The notes: generated from the sequence alone by a model not told the origin. Positions 1 through 10,613 are shown, counted from the first letter of the stretch. The stretch is DNA of 64,000 nt from Pelobacter sp. (GCA_030824515.1 JAVBXN010000009.1:1-64000); one strand, 5' to 3'. Translations and numbers: made by a program.

Positions 1-1406
1 ACAATTCAGTCAGCGATGTATCAAACGGCGAAACAAGCACCCTTACAAGGACTGTTGCAAGTACGGGTGATTATTATCTCAGAGTGTATGTTTCTTCCGG
101 GACGCCAGCGGGATCATTTGCCCTGTCGCATACCGGTGGGATCGATGCGGAAAATGCACAATCTCCTGCAGTGTATGGAGTGTCTGTCAATATCGGCGGT
201 AGCGGCAACGGAGCCATTAATGCTGTCGGGATTTCATGTGTCTCTACAATTTGCTCAGGAAACTACGTAGCAAACTCACAGTTGATTCTTGCTCCGCAAG
301 CAGAAAATGGTTCAACTTTTACCGGTTGGTCGGGTGCATGTTCTGGGGCTGGAACATGTGCCTTGACATTGGATCGTTCATACATGGCAACGGCAACATT
401 CACCATAAACAGTTATCCACTAACAATAAATACCGGCGGCACTGGTAGTGGTAGCGTCCGCTGGAATGGAATATCGGTTCTCATCGGTCCCTACGTTGCC
501 TCTTATCCCTACAATTCGACTGTTACCTTAACGACTGTGGCTGAAACAGGCTCATCGTTCACCGGTTGGTCCGGAGGGGGGTGCAGCGGCACCGGAAGCT
601 GTAACGTCACGATCGACCAGGCAAAGAGCGTAACCGCATCCTTCACCCTGAATACCTATCCACTGTATGTACTCAAGCTTGGCGAAGGCAGCGGAAGCGT
701 CACAGGTTCCGGCATCTCGTGCAACGGTGCTTTATGTTCGGGAACATACAGCTACAATACTCCGGTTACTTTGACAGCCGCAGCAGATACTGGCCACACC
801 TTTGTGGGCTGGTCTGGTGGCGGATGTTCAGGAACCGGTACCTGTATCACCACCATACGCAACCTTACGAAAGTGTCGGCCCGTTTTGAACCGCCTACCC
901 ACAACATCACCGTCTCGCTTGCCGGAGACGGCGGAGGGACCGTGACCAGTAATCCGGGCGGTATTTCGTGTGCCAACCTCTCATGCACCGGTACTGCGGC
1001 ATTTGCTTACGATTCAACGGTTGAACTGTTGAGTACCCCTGATGCCATATCTGTCTTTGGAGGCTGGTCCGGCGCATGCAGTGGTCAAAGTACATGTTTT
1101 GCTGTAATATCAGCTGACAGGATGGTGACCGCTACCTTTAATCTGGCTCCAAAAGCGATGATCGGAACTACCGGTTACACCTCTCTGAACCTGGCCTACA
1201 CCGGTGCTGAAGTCAGCGGATCGACTCTCCTTGTACTTGATGCCGAGCTTTCGGAGAATCTGGAAATGAACAGCGGTAAGGCCATCACGCTCAAGGGTGG
1301 CTATAAAGCCGATTACAGCGGCAAGAGCGGGTTGCCGACCGTGCTGAAGGGGATACTGACCATAGGAACCGGTAGCCTGACAGTGGAAGGGCTGACTGTA
1401 AAGTGA
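1..1406 (+). CDS. Secreted repeat protein with four InlB-type repeats (5' end missing)
   Basis: The reading frame is open from the first complete codon at base 3, so the true start lies upstream of the window. The visible part begins with a beta-rich stretch (SVSDVSNGETSTLT) resembling bacterial pre-peptidase C-terminal domains. Four repeats of about 80 residues follow (about 174-415, 415-655, 655-895 and 895-1145). Each carries a GW-SG core and a Cys pair (for example GWSGACSGAGTC), the pattern of divergent InlB B-repeats. The last 80 residues form a separate module that ends in VEGLTVK. A very similar module closes the protein at 48379-50079. Secretion is inferred from composition because the N-terminus is not visible. 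A strong hairpin follows 50 bp after the stop. Function unknown; a surface or extracellular adhesion or structural role is plausible. Confidence 0.8.
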   Translation, partial: NSVSDVSNGETSTLTRTVASTGDYYLRVYVSSGTPAGSFALSHTGGIDAENAQSPAVYGVSVNIGGSGNGAINAVGISCVSTICSGNYVANSQLILAPQAENGSTFTGWSGACSGAGTCALTLDRSYMATATFTINSYPLTINTGGTGSGSVRWNGISVLIGPYVASYPYNSTVTLTTVAETGSSFTGWSGGGCSGTGSCNVTIDQAKSVTASFTLNTYPLYVLKLGEGSGSVTGSGISCNGALCSGTYSYNTPVTLTAAADTGHTFVGWSGGGCSGTGTCITTIRNLTKVSARFEPPTHNITVSLAGDGGGTVTSNPGGISCANLSCTGTAAFAYDSTVELLSTPDAISVFGGWSGACSGQSTCFAVISADRMVTATFNLAPKAMIGTTGYTSLNLAYTGAEVSGSTLLVLDAELSENLEMNSGKAITLKGGYKADYSGKSGLPTVLKGILTIGTGSLTVEGLTVK

Positions 1407-1717
1407 TCTGACGACTTGTTTCGAACAATCCCTAAGAGCAGTGTTCCGTGATGAGTGCAGAAACCGTCCCGATGTTTTCGGGGCGGTTTCTGCTTGTGGT
1501 GGTATCCCGCAGACTCTAAGATGCTCCTTTATATATGATTATTAATATTTTGCGGTTGCTGTTATGAATAAACAGCCTGTAGCTGATGCCACTGGTACCA
1601 TAACATCCTTGATTTTGTAGAAGCCGGACTCCGTTTGCTCTTGTCAACCTGACCTTCCTATGCTAGTTTTACAAAATTTTTAACGCCACACACTGCTTAA
1701 TCAAACGGGGGTTTGCC
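1407..1717. other. Intergenic region between secreted protein and ftsH
   Basis: These 311 bases hold the terminator at 1457-1493 and then an AT-rich stretch leading to ftsH. The ftsH promoter should lie in about 1630-1690 (TTGTCA at 1641 and TATGCT at 1659 are seen, but their spacing is poor), so I do not call it. No convincing small ORF. Confidence 0.4.
1457..1493 (+). terminator. Hairpin terminator after the secreted repeat protein
   Basis: A 16-bp stem starts with arm GCAGAAACCG (1457-1466) pairing with CGGTTTCTGC (1484-1493). The stem is extended by CCCGA/TCGGG around a 5-nt loop. There is no long T run, so termination is likely but not textbook. Confidence 0.65.
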
Positions 1718-3574
1718 TTGAATCAATTTTACAAGAATCTTTCACTTTGGCTGGTAATCAGCCTGATGATGATCCTGCTTTTCAACATGTTCAACAAACC
1801 GCGGCCAACCGCCGAAAAGATCAATTTCAGTGATTTCATCGCGCACGTGGAATCCGGAAAGATCACTGCGGTAGTCATGCAGGGCAACGATATCTCCGGC
1901 AAGTTCGAGGGTAAGGACGGCAAGGAGTTTCGTACCTACAAGCCTTACTCGGATGCCGACCTGACTGAAAAACTGCTGGAAAAGAAAGTCACGATCAACG
2001 CCAAACCGGAAGAGGAAAAGTTCTCCTGGTTCTCGATCTTCATTTCATGGTTTCCGCTGATTCTGCTGGTAGGAGTCTGGATCTTCTTCATGCGCCAGAT
2101 GCAGATGGGGGGCGGCAAGGCCATGTCGTTCGGCAAGAGTCGGGCCAAGCTTCTGACCGAAACTCAGGGTAAGATCACCTTTGAGGATGTTGCCGGTATC
2201 GAGGAGGCCAAGGAAGAGTTGGAAGAGATCATCGCATTTCTTAAAGAACCCAAAAAATTCACGGTGCTGGGCGGAAAGATCCCCAAAGGGGTGCTGCTGG
2301 TAGGCCCTCCGGGTACCGGCAAGACCCTGCTGGCGCGTGCCGTTGCCGGCGAGGCCGGCGTTCCCTTCTATTCGATCTCCGGATCCGACTTCGTCGAGAT
2401 GTTTGTCGGCGTCGGCGCCAGCCGTGTGCGCGACCTGTTTCTTCAGGGCAAAAAGAGTGCTCCCTGCATCATCTTCATCGACGAGATCGATGCGGTGGGA
2501 CGCCATCGCGGCGCAGGCATGGGAGGGGGGCATGATGAGCGCGAACAGACTCTCAACCAGCTGCTGGTGGAGATGGATGGCTTCGAGTCCAACGAGGGTG
2601 TCATCCTTATTGCCGCCACCAACCGCCCCGATGTCCTCGATCCGGCTCTGCTCCGCCCGGGTCGCTTCGACCGTCAGGTTGTAGTGCCGCGTCCGGATGT
2701 CAAGGGACGTGAAATGATTCTCAAAGTCCACTCCAAGAAGGTGCCGCTTTCGGACAAGGTCGACCTGGCCGTGATTGCCCGCGGTACCCCCGGTTTTTCA
2801 GGCGCTGATCTGGCTAACCTGGTCAATGAAGCTGCGCTGTTGGCTGCCCGTTTGAACAAGACCGTCGCCGATCCGAGTGATTTTGACAGCGCCAAGGACA
2901 AAGTGCTGATGGGCGCCGAACGTCGCAGCATGGTCATCTCCGACGAGGAGAAGAAGAGTACCGCCTACCATGAGGCAGGTCATACGCTGGTTGCCAAACT
3001 GGTGCCCGGTACCGACCCGGTTCACAAGGTTTCCATCATACCGCGCGGGCGTGCTCTGGGCGTTACGATGCAACTTCCAATAGAAGACAAGCACAGCTAT
3101 TCCCGCGAATCCCTGCTGGCCAGAATCGCCGTACTGATGGGCGGCCGGGCTGCAGAGGACCTGATCTTCAACACTTTTACCACCGGAGCCGGCAACGACA
3201 TCGAACGGGCCACCGAGATGGCTCGCAAGATGGTCTGTGAATGGGGTATGAGCGACAAGATGGGACCGCTTTCGTTCGGCAAAAAGGATGAGTCGATCTT
3301 CCTTGGTCGTGAAATGGCGATGCACAAGAACTTCAGCGAAAAGACCGCCGAGAATATCGATGACGAGATCAAGCGCATCGTGGATGAATCCTACGACCGC
3401 GCCCTGACTCTGTTGCGCGATAATCTTAAGAATCTCCACAAGCTGTCGGTATGCCTGATCGAAAAAGAAAATCTGAGCGGAGCCGAGGTTGATGAAATCA
3501 TGGCCTCCGATGATACTTGTGCCGATAAAGTGGCTGAGGTAACCCAGATGCCGCATACCGACACCCAGGCCTGA
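1718..3574 (+). CDS. ftsH: ATP-dependent zinc metalloprotease FtsH
   Basis: Membrane-anchored AAA+ protease that degrades misfolded membrane proteins and short-lived regulators. The protein starts at TTG 1718, preceded by a G-rich ribosome site; [13 protein letters not shown] is a typical FtsH N-terminus. Two membrane segments (about residues 8-25 and 100-122) flank a periplasmic loop. Walker A GPPGTGKT is at residues 196-203, Walker [12 protein letters not shown] follows, and then the second region of homology. The zinc site HEAGH is at 418-422. At 618 residues it has normal family length. It is separated by one base from folP, a neighbour pair common in many bacteria. Confidence 0.97.
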   Translation: MNQFYKNLSLWLVISLMMILLFNMFNKPRPTAEKINFSDFIAHVESGKITAVVMQGNDISGKFEGKDGKEFRTYKPYSDADLTEKLLEKKVTINAKPEEEKFSWFSIFISWFPLILLVGVWIFFMRQMQMGGGKAMSFGKSRAKLLTETQGKITFEDVAGIEEAKEELEEIIAFLKEPKKFTVLGGKIPKGVLLVGPPGTGKTLLARAVAGEAGVPFYSISGSDFVEMFVGVGASRVRDLFLQGKKSAPCIIFIDEIDAVGRHRGAGMGGGHDEREQTLNQLLVEMDGFESNEGVILIAATNRPDVLDPALLRPGRFDRQVVVPRPDVKGREMILKVHSKKVPLSDKVDLAVIARGTPGFSGADLANLVNEAALLAARLNKTVADPSDFDSAKDKVLMGAERRSMVISDEEKKSTAYHEAGHTLVAKLVPGTDPVHKVSIIPRGRALGVTMQLPIEDKHSYSRESLLARIAVLMGGRAAEDLIFNTFTTGAGNDIERATEMARKMVCEWGMSDKMGPLSFGKKDESIFLGREMAMHKNFSEKTAENIDDEIKRIVDESYDRALTLLRDNLKNLHKLSVCLIEKENLSGAEVDEIMASDDTCADKVAEVTQMPHTDTQA

Positions 3575-3575
3575 C

Positions 3576-4781
3576 ATGGCCGGTTTTTCGCCCAGGGTGC
3601 TGTCGGTCAGCACTCCCGGTCAGGCCAGGGCCGAGCTTGAACGTGTCGGTGTGGATGCCGGCGGCTTGGGCATGATGAGCGGCAAGATGTTGACCCGTTG
3701 TATTCAGCTGCCTGGTCTGCAGTGCCGTCAGGCCAACATACTCAAACAGGAAATGTTGTCTCTGGGGGGGGATGCCGCGGTTGCACGCGGCACGGTGGCC
3801 TGCAGCATAAACGAAACAGATGTGATCCTGATTGGGACTGATAAGCAGCTGTTGCAGCTCTGTGACAAATTGAAGGCGCAACCATTCGACTTGCCGGGCT
3901 TGGCAATCGAACTCGGTAAGCTTCTGGTCAACATCAAACAACCTCCGCAAAGATGGGTGACATCCCGTCGCGAGTTTTCACTCGATCGCCCGTTGATAAT
4001 GGGCATTCTCAACCTGACACCGGATTCATTCTCGGACGGCGGGCGTTTTATCGACCCCGGACTTGCCGTCGAGCATGCCCTGCTGATGGAGGCCGAGGGA
4101 GCCGACATCATCGATATTGGCGGTGAGAGCACTAGACCAGGATCTGTGCCTGTTCAGGCCGATGAGGAGTCCGCTCGAATCATCCCGGTTATCGAACGCC
4201 TATCCAATGTTCTTAACTGTGCAATCTCCGTGGACACCTGGAAGAGTGACGTCGCCGACCGCGCTCTCTCGGCCGGGGCGGAAATAATAAATGATATCAG
4301 CGGTTTCAGCTTCGACCCGGGAATGGCTGCCGTCGCGGCCGGGAGCGGCGCCGCCGCCGTGCTGATGCATACCCGGGGCAAGCCGGATCAGATGCAGAAA
4401 AATACCGGTTACTCGGATCTGATCACAGAAATTGTCAGGGGTTTGCAAAGTTCAGTTACACTTGCGTTGGAAGCGGGCGTAGAACCGTGTCGCATCGCAG
4501 TAGACCCCGGCATCGGATTTGCCAAGGATACCGCCGGCAACCTGGAGGTTTTACGTCGCCTCCGCGAACTGACCGGAATGGGAATGCCGGTTCTGGTGGG
4601 CACATCCCGCAAGGCATTCATCGGAAAGATACTGGAGCGAGATTCGGCTTCAGAGCGCCTGTTCGGCACTGCTGCCACGGTGGCTCTCTCGGTGGCCAAC
4701 GGTGCCTCGATCCTGCGGGTGCATGATGTCCGGGCGATGCGTGATGTCGCTGACGTTGCCCATGCCGTTTTACGGCACTGA
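3576..4781 (+). CDS. folP: Dihydropteroate synthase with N-terminal extension
   Basis: Joins p-aminobenzoate to hydroxymethyl-dihydropterin pyrophosphate in folate synthesis. The catalytic TIM barrel starts near residue 138 with MGILNLTPDSFSDGG and continues with DIGGESTRPGS, the pterin-site DPGIGFAKD and the C-terminal GTSRK. At 401 residues it is about 125 residues longer than the E. coli enzyme (about 280). The extra N-terminal part (residues 1-130) has no motif I recognise. The start ATG is one base after the ftsH stop, and its frame is continuous with the barrel, so the extension is probably real. It lies between ftsH and cdaA, which suggests translational coupling. Confidence 0.93.
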   Translation: MAGFSPRVLSVSTPGQARAELERVGVDAGGLGMMSGKMLTRCIQLPGLQCRQANILKQEMLSLGGDAAVARGTVACSINETDVILIGTDKQLLQLCDKLKAQPFDLPGLAIELGKLLVNIKQPPQRWVTSRREFSLDRPLIMGILNLTPDSFSDGGRFIDPGLAVEHALLMEAEGADIIDIGGESTRPGSVPVQADEESARIIPVIERLSNVLNCAISVDTWKSDVADRALSAGAEIINDISGFSFDPGMAAVAAGSGAAAVLMHTRGKPDQMQKNTGYSDLITEIVRGLQSSVTLALEAGVEPCRIAVDPGIGFAKDTAGNLEVLRRLRELTGMGMPVLVGTSRKAFIGKILERDSASERLFGTAATVALSVANGASILRVHDVRAMRDVADVAHAVLRH

Positions 4782-4811
4782 AATGCCACACTCCACTCCG
4801 AATGGGGAACC

Positions 4812-5597
4812 ATGGCTCCATCCTCCGACAGCCTCACCCTGATCAACTTCTTTGACAAGCTTTTCGTGGCCGGTCTGATCTGCTGTTGTGCTCTTGTACT
4901 GCGAAGGGAAGCCGCGCTTCGGCTTCTGGCGGTTCTCTCGGTTCTCTTTATCGGCGAGACCGTGGCCGAAAGCATTGGACTCGCCTCGACCGCCGCGTTT
5001 TTGAAGAACCTGCTGTATTCATCACCGGTTATACTGGCCGTCATATTCCAGAGCGACATCAAGCGGGCGCTCTTTTCGTTCTGGAAACGTCACAAGCCGG
5101 ATGACGGTACCGATTCGGACCTTTCCGCAACGGTAGATGAGTTGTCCAAGGGATTGCATGAGCTGGCTGAACGCCGGATCGGCGCACTGATCGTGATTAT
5201 ACGCCAGATGTCGATCGACCACATGATCCAGGTTGGAACGGAAATCGATGCCAAGGTGACCAGCGAACTCCTGAACTCTATCTTTCTTCCATATTCTCCC
5301 ATCCATGACGGCGCGGTAATCATCCAGCGGGACAAGATCACCAGGGCCGGCTGCTTTCTGCCTTTGACCCAGAATCCGGATATTGCCAAGAGCTTCGGTA
5401 CGCGCCACCGGGCGGCGCTGGGTATTTCGGAACAGACCGACGTGCTGGTGCTGGTGGTATCGGAAGAGACCGGAAAGATATCCATCGTTCACGACGGGAA
5501 AATTACCTATGACGCCGACCCGGCCGAAATCCGCCGGCTTTCCCGCAAGGCGGTGGAAGGGAAGCGTGTTCCAAGGGCACAGGCCACTGCAGATTAA
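4812..5597 (+). CDS. cdaA: Membrane diadenylate cyclase (DisA_N domain)
   Basis: Makes cyclic di-AMP from two ATP. The N-terminal about 85 residues contain three hydrophobic segments (around 15-30, 35-52 and 62-80), as in the CdaA/DacA class. The cyclase domain follows, with IGALIVI, the DGA motif in SPIHDGAVII and the RHR motif in GTRHRAALG, and ends with VVSEETGKIS. Length 261 residues, usual for the family (about 270). It lies directly upstream of glmM with a 24-bp gap. The regulator gene cdaR/ybbR, often found between these two genes, is absent here. Confidence 0.93.
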   Translation: MAPSSDSLTLINFFDKLFVAGLICCCALVLRREAALRLLAVLSVLFIGETVAESIGLASTAAFLKNLLYSSPVILAVIFQSDIKRALFSFWKRHKPDDGTDSDLSATVDELSKGLHELAERRIGALIVIIRQMSIDHMIQVGTEIDAKVTSELLNSIFLPYSPIHDGAVIIQRDKITRAGCFLPLTQNPDIAKSFGTRHRAALGISEQTDVLVLVVSEETGKISIVHDGKITYDADPAEIRRLSRKAVEGKRVPRAQATAD

Positions 5598-5621
5598 TCA
5601 GTCACCAGGAGAGAAACAATC

Positions 5622-6980
5622 ATGAAAAAACTGTTCGGAACCGACGGCGTTCGTGGTGTCGCCAATGTATATCCCATGACGACCGAGATAGCGATGCAGC
5701 TCGGGCGCGCCGCCGCCTATATTTTCAAAGGCTCCAGCAAACGCCGTCACCGTATAGTAATCGGCAAGGACACCCGTCTTTCAGGTTACATGCTTGAAAA
5801 CGCATTGGTAGCCGGCATCTGTTCGATGGGTGTCGATGTGCTGCTGGTAGGTCCGCTGCCGACTCCCGGCATTGCAAACATCACCTCTTCCATGCGGGCC
5901 GACGCCGGGGTGGTCATATCTGCTTCACACAATGCCTTTCAGGATAACGGAATAAAGTTCTTTTCCGCCGACGGCTTCAAGCTGCCAGATGCGGTGGAGC
6001 TGAAAATCGAGAAGCTGATCGAATCCAACAAAATAGACGCGCTGCGTCCGACCGCGACAGAAGTCGGAAAGGCCTTCCGGATTGACGATGCCGCCGGCCG
6101 TTACATCGTGTTCCTTAAAAATACCTTCCCGCCGGAGATGGACCTGTCCGGACTTAAAATAGTGCTGGACTGTGCCAATGGGGCCGCCTACAAGGTCGCT
6201 CCGGCCGTTTTCGAAGAGCTGGGCGCCGAGGTGATCGCTCTGGGTGTCAAGCCGAACGGCACCAACATCAACGCCGAATGCGGTTCTACCTGCCCATCGG
6301 TGATCAGTGAAGCGGTAAAACTGCATCGCGCCGACATAGGCATCGCGCTGGACGGGGATGCCGACCGGGTCATCGTTTGTGACGAATTCGGCAACGAGGT
6401 GGACGGCGACCATATCATGGCCATCTGCGCCAGTGATATGCTGAAGCGCAAGCTGCTCAAGAAGAAGACCCTGGTGGCCACTGTCATGAGCAACATGGGG
6501 CTGGATATTGCGCTTCGCAAATCAGGCGGCAAGATCGTCAAAACCGACGTAGGAGATCGCTATGTGGTTGAGGCGATGCGCAAGGGTGGCTTCAACCTGG
6601 GGGGCGAGCAATCAGGGCACATGATCTTCCTGGACTACAGCACCACCGGTGACGGTATCCTCTCTGCCCTGAAACTGCTGGCGGTCATGCGCCGCGAGGG
6701 GAAACCGCTTTCGGAACTGGCCGAGATCATGATTCCGCTCCCCCAGGTGCTGTGCAACGCCAGGGTCAGCGAAAAACGCGATATCCTCACCTTCAGTGAC
6801 GTGGCCGCCAAAGTCAGCGATGTCGAACAGAAGCTGGGTAACGAGGGACGGGTGCTGATCCGCTATTCCGGCACGGAACCGTTGTTGCGGGTGATGATCG
6901 AAGGGCAGGACAAGTACGAGATCACCACCTGGGCCAACGAGATCTGCGAACTGGTCAAGAAACATATCGGAGAGAAATAG
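5622..6980 (+). CDS. glmM: Phosphoglucosamine mutase
   Basis: Interconverts glucosamine-6-phosphate and glucosamine-1-phosphate on the way to UDP-GlcNAc for peptidoglycan and lipid A. The N-terminus is [11 protein letters not shown]. The phosphoserine loop [12 protein letters not shown], the metal-binding DGDADR and the phosphate-binding [12 protein letters not shown] are all visible, and the 452 residues match the family. A good ribosome site (AGGAGAG) precedes ATG 5622. It sits two bases upstream of pdxJ, and the cdaA-glmM pairing is widely conserved. Confidence 0.97.
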   Translation: MKKLFGTDGVRGVANVYPMTTEIAMQLGRAAAYIFKGSSKRRHRIVIGKDTRLSGYMLENALVAGICSMGVDVLLVGPLPTPGIANITSSMRADAGVVISASHNAFQDNGIKFFSADGFKLPDAVELKIEKLIESNKIDALRPTATEVGKAFRIDDAAGRYIVFLKNTFPPEMDLSGLKIVLDCANGAAYKVAPAVFEELGAEVIALGVKPNGTNINAECGSTCPSVISEAVKLHRADIGIALDGDADRVIVCDEFGNEVDGDHIMAICASDMLKRKLLKKKTLVATVMSNMGLDIALRKSGGKIVKTDVGDRYVVEAMRKGGFNLGGEQSGHMIFLDYSTTGDGILSALKLLAVMRREGKPLSELAEIMIPLPQVLCNARVSEKRDILTFSDVAAKVSDVEQKLGNEGRVLIRYSGTEPLLRVMIEGQDKYEITTWANEICELVKKHIGEK

Positions 6981-6982
6981 CA

Positions 6983-7702
6983 ATGGCGAAATTGGGACTC
7001 AACGTTGATCATATAGCAACCGTTCGGCAGGCCAGGGGCGGAAACGAGCCTGATCCGGTAACTGCCGCTGCCCTGGGCGAACTGGCAGGGGCCGAGGGGA
7101 TCACTATCCATCTGCGTGAAGACCGCCGTCATATTCAGGATCGCGATCTGGATATATTGCGCCGGACGGTCAAGACCAAGCTCAATCTGGAAATGGCAGC
7201 TACACAGGAAATGGTGCGCATTGCGCTCCGCATTAAACCGGATCAAGTTACGCTAGTGCCTGAAAAGCGCCAGGAACTGACCACCGAAGGCGGCCTGGAT
7301 GTGATCATAAACGCCAAGCAGATCGCCGATACCGTCAAACGCCTCAAAGACGGTGGCATAGTCGTCAGCCTTTTTGTCGATCCGAACCAGGAACAGATCA
7401 AGGCCGCCAACAAGACCGGCACCGATTACATCGAGATCCACACCGGAGCCTATGCCGAGGCACAACTTTGGGATGACCGGAAACGGGAACTGGATAATAT
7501 CGACACTGCCATAAAACTGGCCCGCAAGGTGGGGTTGGGTGTTAACGCCGGCCATGGCCTGAACTATGTCAATGTCAAGGCGCTGGCGGCATTGGGCGGT
7601 ATCGAAGAGTATAACATCGGGCACTCGATCATTGCCCGCGCCATGCTGGTGGGACTGGAACGTGCCGTGCGCGACATGGTTGAGTTGATCAAATACGCAT
7701 GA
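6983..7702 (+). CDS. pdxJ: Pyridoxine 5'-phosphate synthase
   Basis: Condenses 1-deoxyxylulose-5-phosphate with 3-amino-2-oxopropyl phosphate to pyridoxine phosphate (DXP-dependent vitamin B6 route). The signatures [16 protein letters not shown] at the N-terminus, [12 protein letters not shown] near residue 190 and [12 protein letters not shown] near the end are intact. Length 239 residues is standard. It overlaps acpS by four bases (ATGA), so the two are translationally coupled, an order found in many proteobacteria. Confidence 0.97.
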   Translation: MAKLGLNVDHIATVRQARGGNEPDPVTAAALGELAGAEGITIHLREDRRHIQDRDLDILRRTVKTKLNLEMAATQEMVRIALRIKPDQVTLVPEKRQELTTEGGLDVIINAKQIADTVKRLKDGGIVVSLFVDPNQEQIKAANKTGTDYIEIHTGAYAEAQLWDDRKRELDNIDTAIKLARKVGLGVNAGHGLNYVNVKALAALGGIEEYNIGHSIIARAMLVGLERAVRDMVELIKYA

Positions 7703-8079
7703 TCCACGGGATTGGTGTTGATATCGCCGCTACCGACCGCTTCCAGCGTTTTCTGGATCAAGGTAACAACGCGCTGCTGGAAAGGCTCTTCACGCCCGTG
7801 GAGCTGTCAACCTGCCGCAATCGCAAAGACGCCGCATCCTGTTTTGCCGCCCGCTTCGCCGCAAAGGAGGCCTTTTTGAAGGCATTGGGGACAGGGCTTC
7901 GTGATGGGATTTCATGGCATGACATTGAAGTAGTCAATGATATGCTCGGAAAGCCGGAACTGATCCTGTCCGGCAAGGCTGCCGAGTTGTTTCAGGCGCG
8001 TAGTTTGCGCGAGGCCCTGCTTTCCGTGTCACATGACGGCGGACATGCCGTTGCAATGGTTGTTCTGGAGGTTTTATGA
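7699..8079 (+). CDS. acpS: Holo-[acyl-carrier-protein] synthase
   Basis: Transfers 4'-phosphopantetheine from CoA to the acyl carrier protein. The Mg/CoA-binding motifs are present: [15 protein letters not shown] at the N-terminus and [14 protein letters not shown] near residue 50. The 126-residue length is typical of the trimeric AcpS type. It is coupled to pdxJ upstream and overlaps the start of nnr downstream by four bases. Confidence 0.96.
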   Translation: MIHGIGVDIAATDRFQRFLDQGNNALLERLFTPVELSTCRNRKDAASCFAARFAAKEAFLKALGTGLRDGISWHDIEVVNDMLGKPELILSGKAAELFQARSLREALLSVSHDGGHAVAMVVLEVL

Positions 8080-9656
8080 GAGTCGTAACCGCGCATACCA
8101 TGCAGGAAACCGACAGAAGAGCAATCGAGGAGTTCGGAATCTCCGGCCTTGAATTGATGGAGAAAGCCGGGCGCAGCTGCGTTGACGAGGTTATTGCGGA
8201 GTTCGGTCTGAAAGGCCGGGCTGTGATCATGTCCGGCAAGGGAAACAATGGCGGTGATGGATATGTGATCGCCCGTCTGCTGAGTCAGAAGGGGTGGAAC
8301 ATCAAGGTCATCATTCTGGCTGAACATGAACAGATCGGTGGTGATGCAGCCGTTAATCTGGAGAAGATTCCAGCAGCATTGACCAACTTCTGTATCCACG
8401 AAGGTCAGCTATCCGCATTACATATGGATGATATTTTCCAGGCCGACGTGGTAATCGACGCGCTGCTGGGCACCGGACTGCGTAGCGATGTCAACGGCAT
8501 ATTTCTGGAAGCTATTGAATTGATCAATGCCTCGGGACGTCCGGTGCTTTCCGTCGATATACCTTCGGGAATCCATGGAACAACCGGTCGCGTGCTGGGA
8601 TCCGCCATACGGGCCTATATCACGGTGACCTTTGCTTTTGCCAAGTTGGGGCACGTACTATATCCCGGTGCCGAACATACCGGGAGATTGGTGGTCGCCG
8701 ATATCGGTGTCCCGCAAAAACTGATCGAGTCAGCTTCAGGCTATGATTTTCTGAATGAGGAAACAATCCGCCCGATGCTTTGCCGGCGAGATCGTCAGGC
8801 CCATAAAGGAGTTTTCGGCCATTGCCTGATTATTGCCGGCTCCACCGGAAAAACCGGAGCGGCGTCACTCTCTGCCAACAGTGCGGTGCGGGCCGGGTCA
8901 GGACTGGTGACGCTGGCAATTGCAGAAAGCCTCAACAGTATACTGGAAGTAAAGACGACCGAAGCGATGACGGTTCCGCTTCCCGATGCCGGCAGCGGCC
9001 ATCTTTCCAGCAGCGCCTTTCCGGTCATTGAAAAACTGTTACCGGGTAAGGACGCCGTGGCTCTCGGGCCAGGGCTTGACCGCCGTCCCGGCACGGTAGC
9101 CCTTGTACAGGCACTGGTGGAGGCGATTAATCTGCCGTTGGTGATTGATGCTGACGGCCTGAACGCCTTGGCGGAGGATATGAGCGTGTTGAGACGCAAA
9201 AAATCCCGGAACGTGATATTGACACCCCATCCTGGTGAAATGTCGCGCCTGTTGGGAACTTCAATACCGGACGTGGATGCGATCCGCATCTCGGTGGCCC
9301 AGGAATTTGCCCGTGACTACGGCGTCTATCTGGTCCTGAAAGGGGCCAGAACCATCATAGCATCGCCCGAAGGGATTGCGGCCATCAACGGCAGCGGTAA
9401 TCCGGGGATGGCTACCGGCGGCATGGGTGATGTTTTGACCGGGATCATAGTGTCGCTTTTGGGGCAGGGCTACTCCTCCTGGGATGCCTGCCGACTGGGA
9501 GTGTTCATACATGGTTATTCGGCGGACCAGGTTGCCGAAGAAAAGGGTGAGATCGGTATCAATGCCACGGATGTTCAGGAAAAACTGCCTTTTGCCTATA
9601 ACAAGCTGCTTAAAAACACATTGCTGTCGAACCTGAGAATGTTTGGCGAGTTCTGA
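8076..9656 (+). CDS. nnr: Bifunctional NAD(P)HX epimerase / ADP-dependent dehydratase
   Basis: Repairs hydrated NADH and NADPH. The N-terminal YjeF_N half (residues 1-215) epimerises S- and R-NAD(P)HX and shows [16 protein letters not shown]. The C-terminal carbohydrate-kinase-like half (about 230-510) dehydrates S-NAD(P)HX using ADP and shows [13 protein letters not shown] and the active-site [16 protein letters not shown]. Length 526 residues is normal for the fused form. It overlaps acpS by four bases. Confidence 0.96.
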   Translation: MRVVTAHTMQETDRRAIEEFGISGLELMEKAGRSCVDEVIAEFGLKGRAVIMSGKGNNGGDGYVIARLLSQKGWNIKVIILAEHEQIGGDAAVNLEKIPAALTNFCIHEGQLSALHMDDIFQADVVIDALLGTGLRSDVNGIFLEAIELINASGRPVLSVDIPSGIHGTTGRVLGSAIRAYITVTFAFAKLGHVLYPGAEHTGRLVVADIGVPQKLIESASGYDFLNEETIRPMLCRRDRQAHKGVFGHCLIIAGSTGKTGAASLSANSAVRAGSGLVTLAIAESLNSILEVKTTEAMTVPLPDAGSGHLSSSAFPVIEKLLPGKDAVALGPGLDRRPGTVALVQALVEAINLPLVIDADGLNALAEDMSVLRRKKSRNVILTPHPGEMSRLLGTSIPDVDAIRISVAQEFARDYGVYLVLKGARTIIASPEGIAAINGSGNPGMATGGMGDVLTGIIVSLLGQGYSSWDACRLGVFIHGYSADQVAEEKGEIGINATDVQEKLPFAYNKLLKNTLLSNLRMFGEF

Positions 9657-9672
9657 ACAAAGGAGAATTACC

Positions 9673-10122
9673 ATGCAAAACGTTGCAGATATAATGACAA
9701 AAGAGGTTGTAAGTGTAAAAGGAACCACCACGGTGCGCGAGATGGCGGAAATATTCGACAAGATGGGTTTCGGCAGCCTGCCGGTGCTGGATGATCAGGG
9801 CAATCTGTCCGGTATTGTCACAGCTTCGGATCTGATCGAGCAGGGTCGTCCATTGCATATTCCGACGGTCATTTCGCTTTTTGACTGGGTAATACCGCTT
9901 GAAAGCGAACAGAGCCTGGAGCGGGATCTGAGGAAAATAACTGCCCAGACGGCAGCCGAACTGGCTTCAAAGGATGTTGTCACGATCTTGCCAAGTGAAC
10001 CGGTCAGCAAGGCGGCCGAGCTGATGAGCAGCCATAAACTGCACGCTCTCCCGGTTGTGGAGGGGAAAAAAGTTGTCGGCATTGTATCGCGCATTGACAT
10101 TATTCGAGCCATGAATCGTTAG
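9673..10122 (+). CDS. Tandem CBS-domain protein
   Basis: A 149-residue protein made of two CBS domains (about 1-60 and 85-148), the fold that usually binds adenine nucleotides or S-adenosylmethionine to sense cell state. Visible landmarks are DIMTKEVVSVKG, FGSLPVLDDQGNLSGIVTASDL and LHALPVVEGKKVVGIVSRIDI. I choose ATG 9673 because AAAGGAGAA lies just before it; an in-frame start at 9643 would overlap nnr. It is co-oriented with nnr and overlaps tsaE. The ligand and partner cannot be told from sequence. Confidence 0.88.
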   Translation: MQNVADIMTKEVVSVKGTTTVREMAEIFDKMGFGSLPVLDDQGNLSGIVTASDLIEQGRPLHIPTVISLFDWVIPLESEQSLERDLRKITAQTAAELASKDVVTILPSEPVSKAAELMSSHKLHALPVVEGKKVVGIVSRIDIIRAMNR

Positions 10123-10613
10123 TGCCGGATATGCGGATCGTCTCATGCTCTCCGTTGGAGACCGAACGGCTGGGATATCAGTTAGGCTTGATACTCAAGC
10201 CCGGTTCCTTTCTGGCGCTTCGGGGGGGACTGGGAGGGGGCAAGACCTGTTTTACCCGTGGCGTGGTTTCAGCGGTAGCACCGGTCAGCGCTCATATGGT
10301 TGCCAGCCCTACCTTTGCAATTATGAACAGCTATACCGGCCCAATTCCGGTCTATCATTTTGATTTTTACCGACTGAGCGGTGATGACGACATTGTTGAA
10401 CTCGGCTTTGAAGAATATTTCCATGGCAAAGGTGTCTGTGTTGTGGAATGGTCAGAACGGTTGGAAAGTCTCTTGCCGGACGATTATCTGGTTGTCGAAT
10501 TCGACTATCTCGAAGACGACCGGCGCTTGATTACCATAACCGCAAACGGTCCTATATCGGCGGATACTCTTGAACAATTGTCTGTAGAGCGATTAAAGGA
10601 AAATTTTCTTTGA
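10122..10613 (+). CDS. tsaE: tRNA threonylcarbamoyladenosine biosynthesis ATPase TsaE
   Basis: P-loop ATPase that works with TsaB, TsaC and TsaD to form t6A37 on ANN-decoding tRNAs. Walker A reads GGLGGGKT, a slight change from the usual GDLGAGKT. The family motifs SPTFAIMNSY and YHFDFYRL and the acidic EWSERL are present. Length 163 residues is normal. The GTG at 10122 overlaps the upstream stop; ATG 10131 is an alternative start. A small hairpin (GATAGCAG/CTGCTAT, about 10616-10635) follows the stop. Confidence 0.93.
   Translation: MPDMRIVSCSPLETERLGYQLGLILKPGSFLALRGGLGGGKTCFTRGVVSAVAPVSAHMVASPTFAIMNSYTGPIPVYHFDFYRLSGDDDIVELGFEEYFHGKGVCVVEWSERLESLLPDDYLVVEFDYLEDDRRLITITANGPISADTLEQLSVERLKENFL

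Noticed and set aside
2045-2731. Minus-strand frame of 228 codons inside ftsH
   Set aside because: Mirror frame of strongly conserved ftsH sequence; no support of its own.
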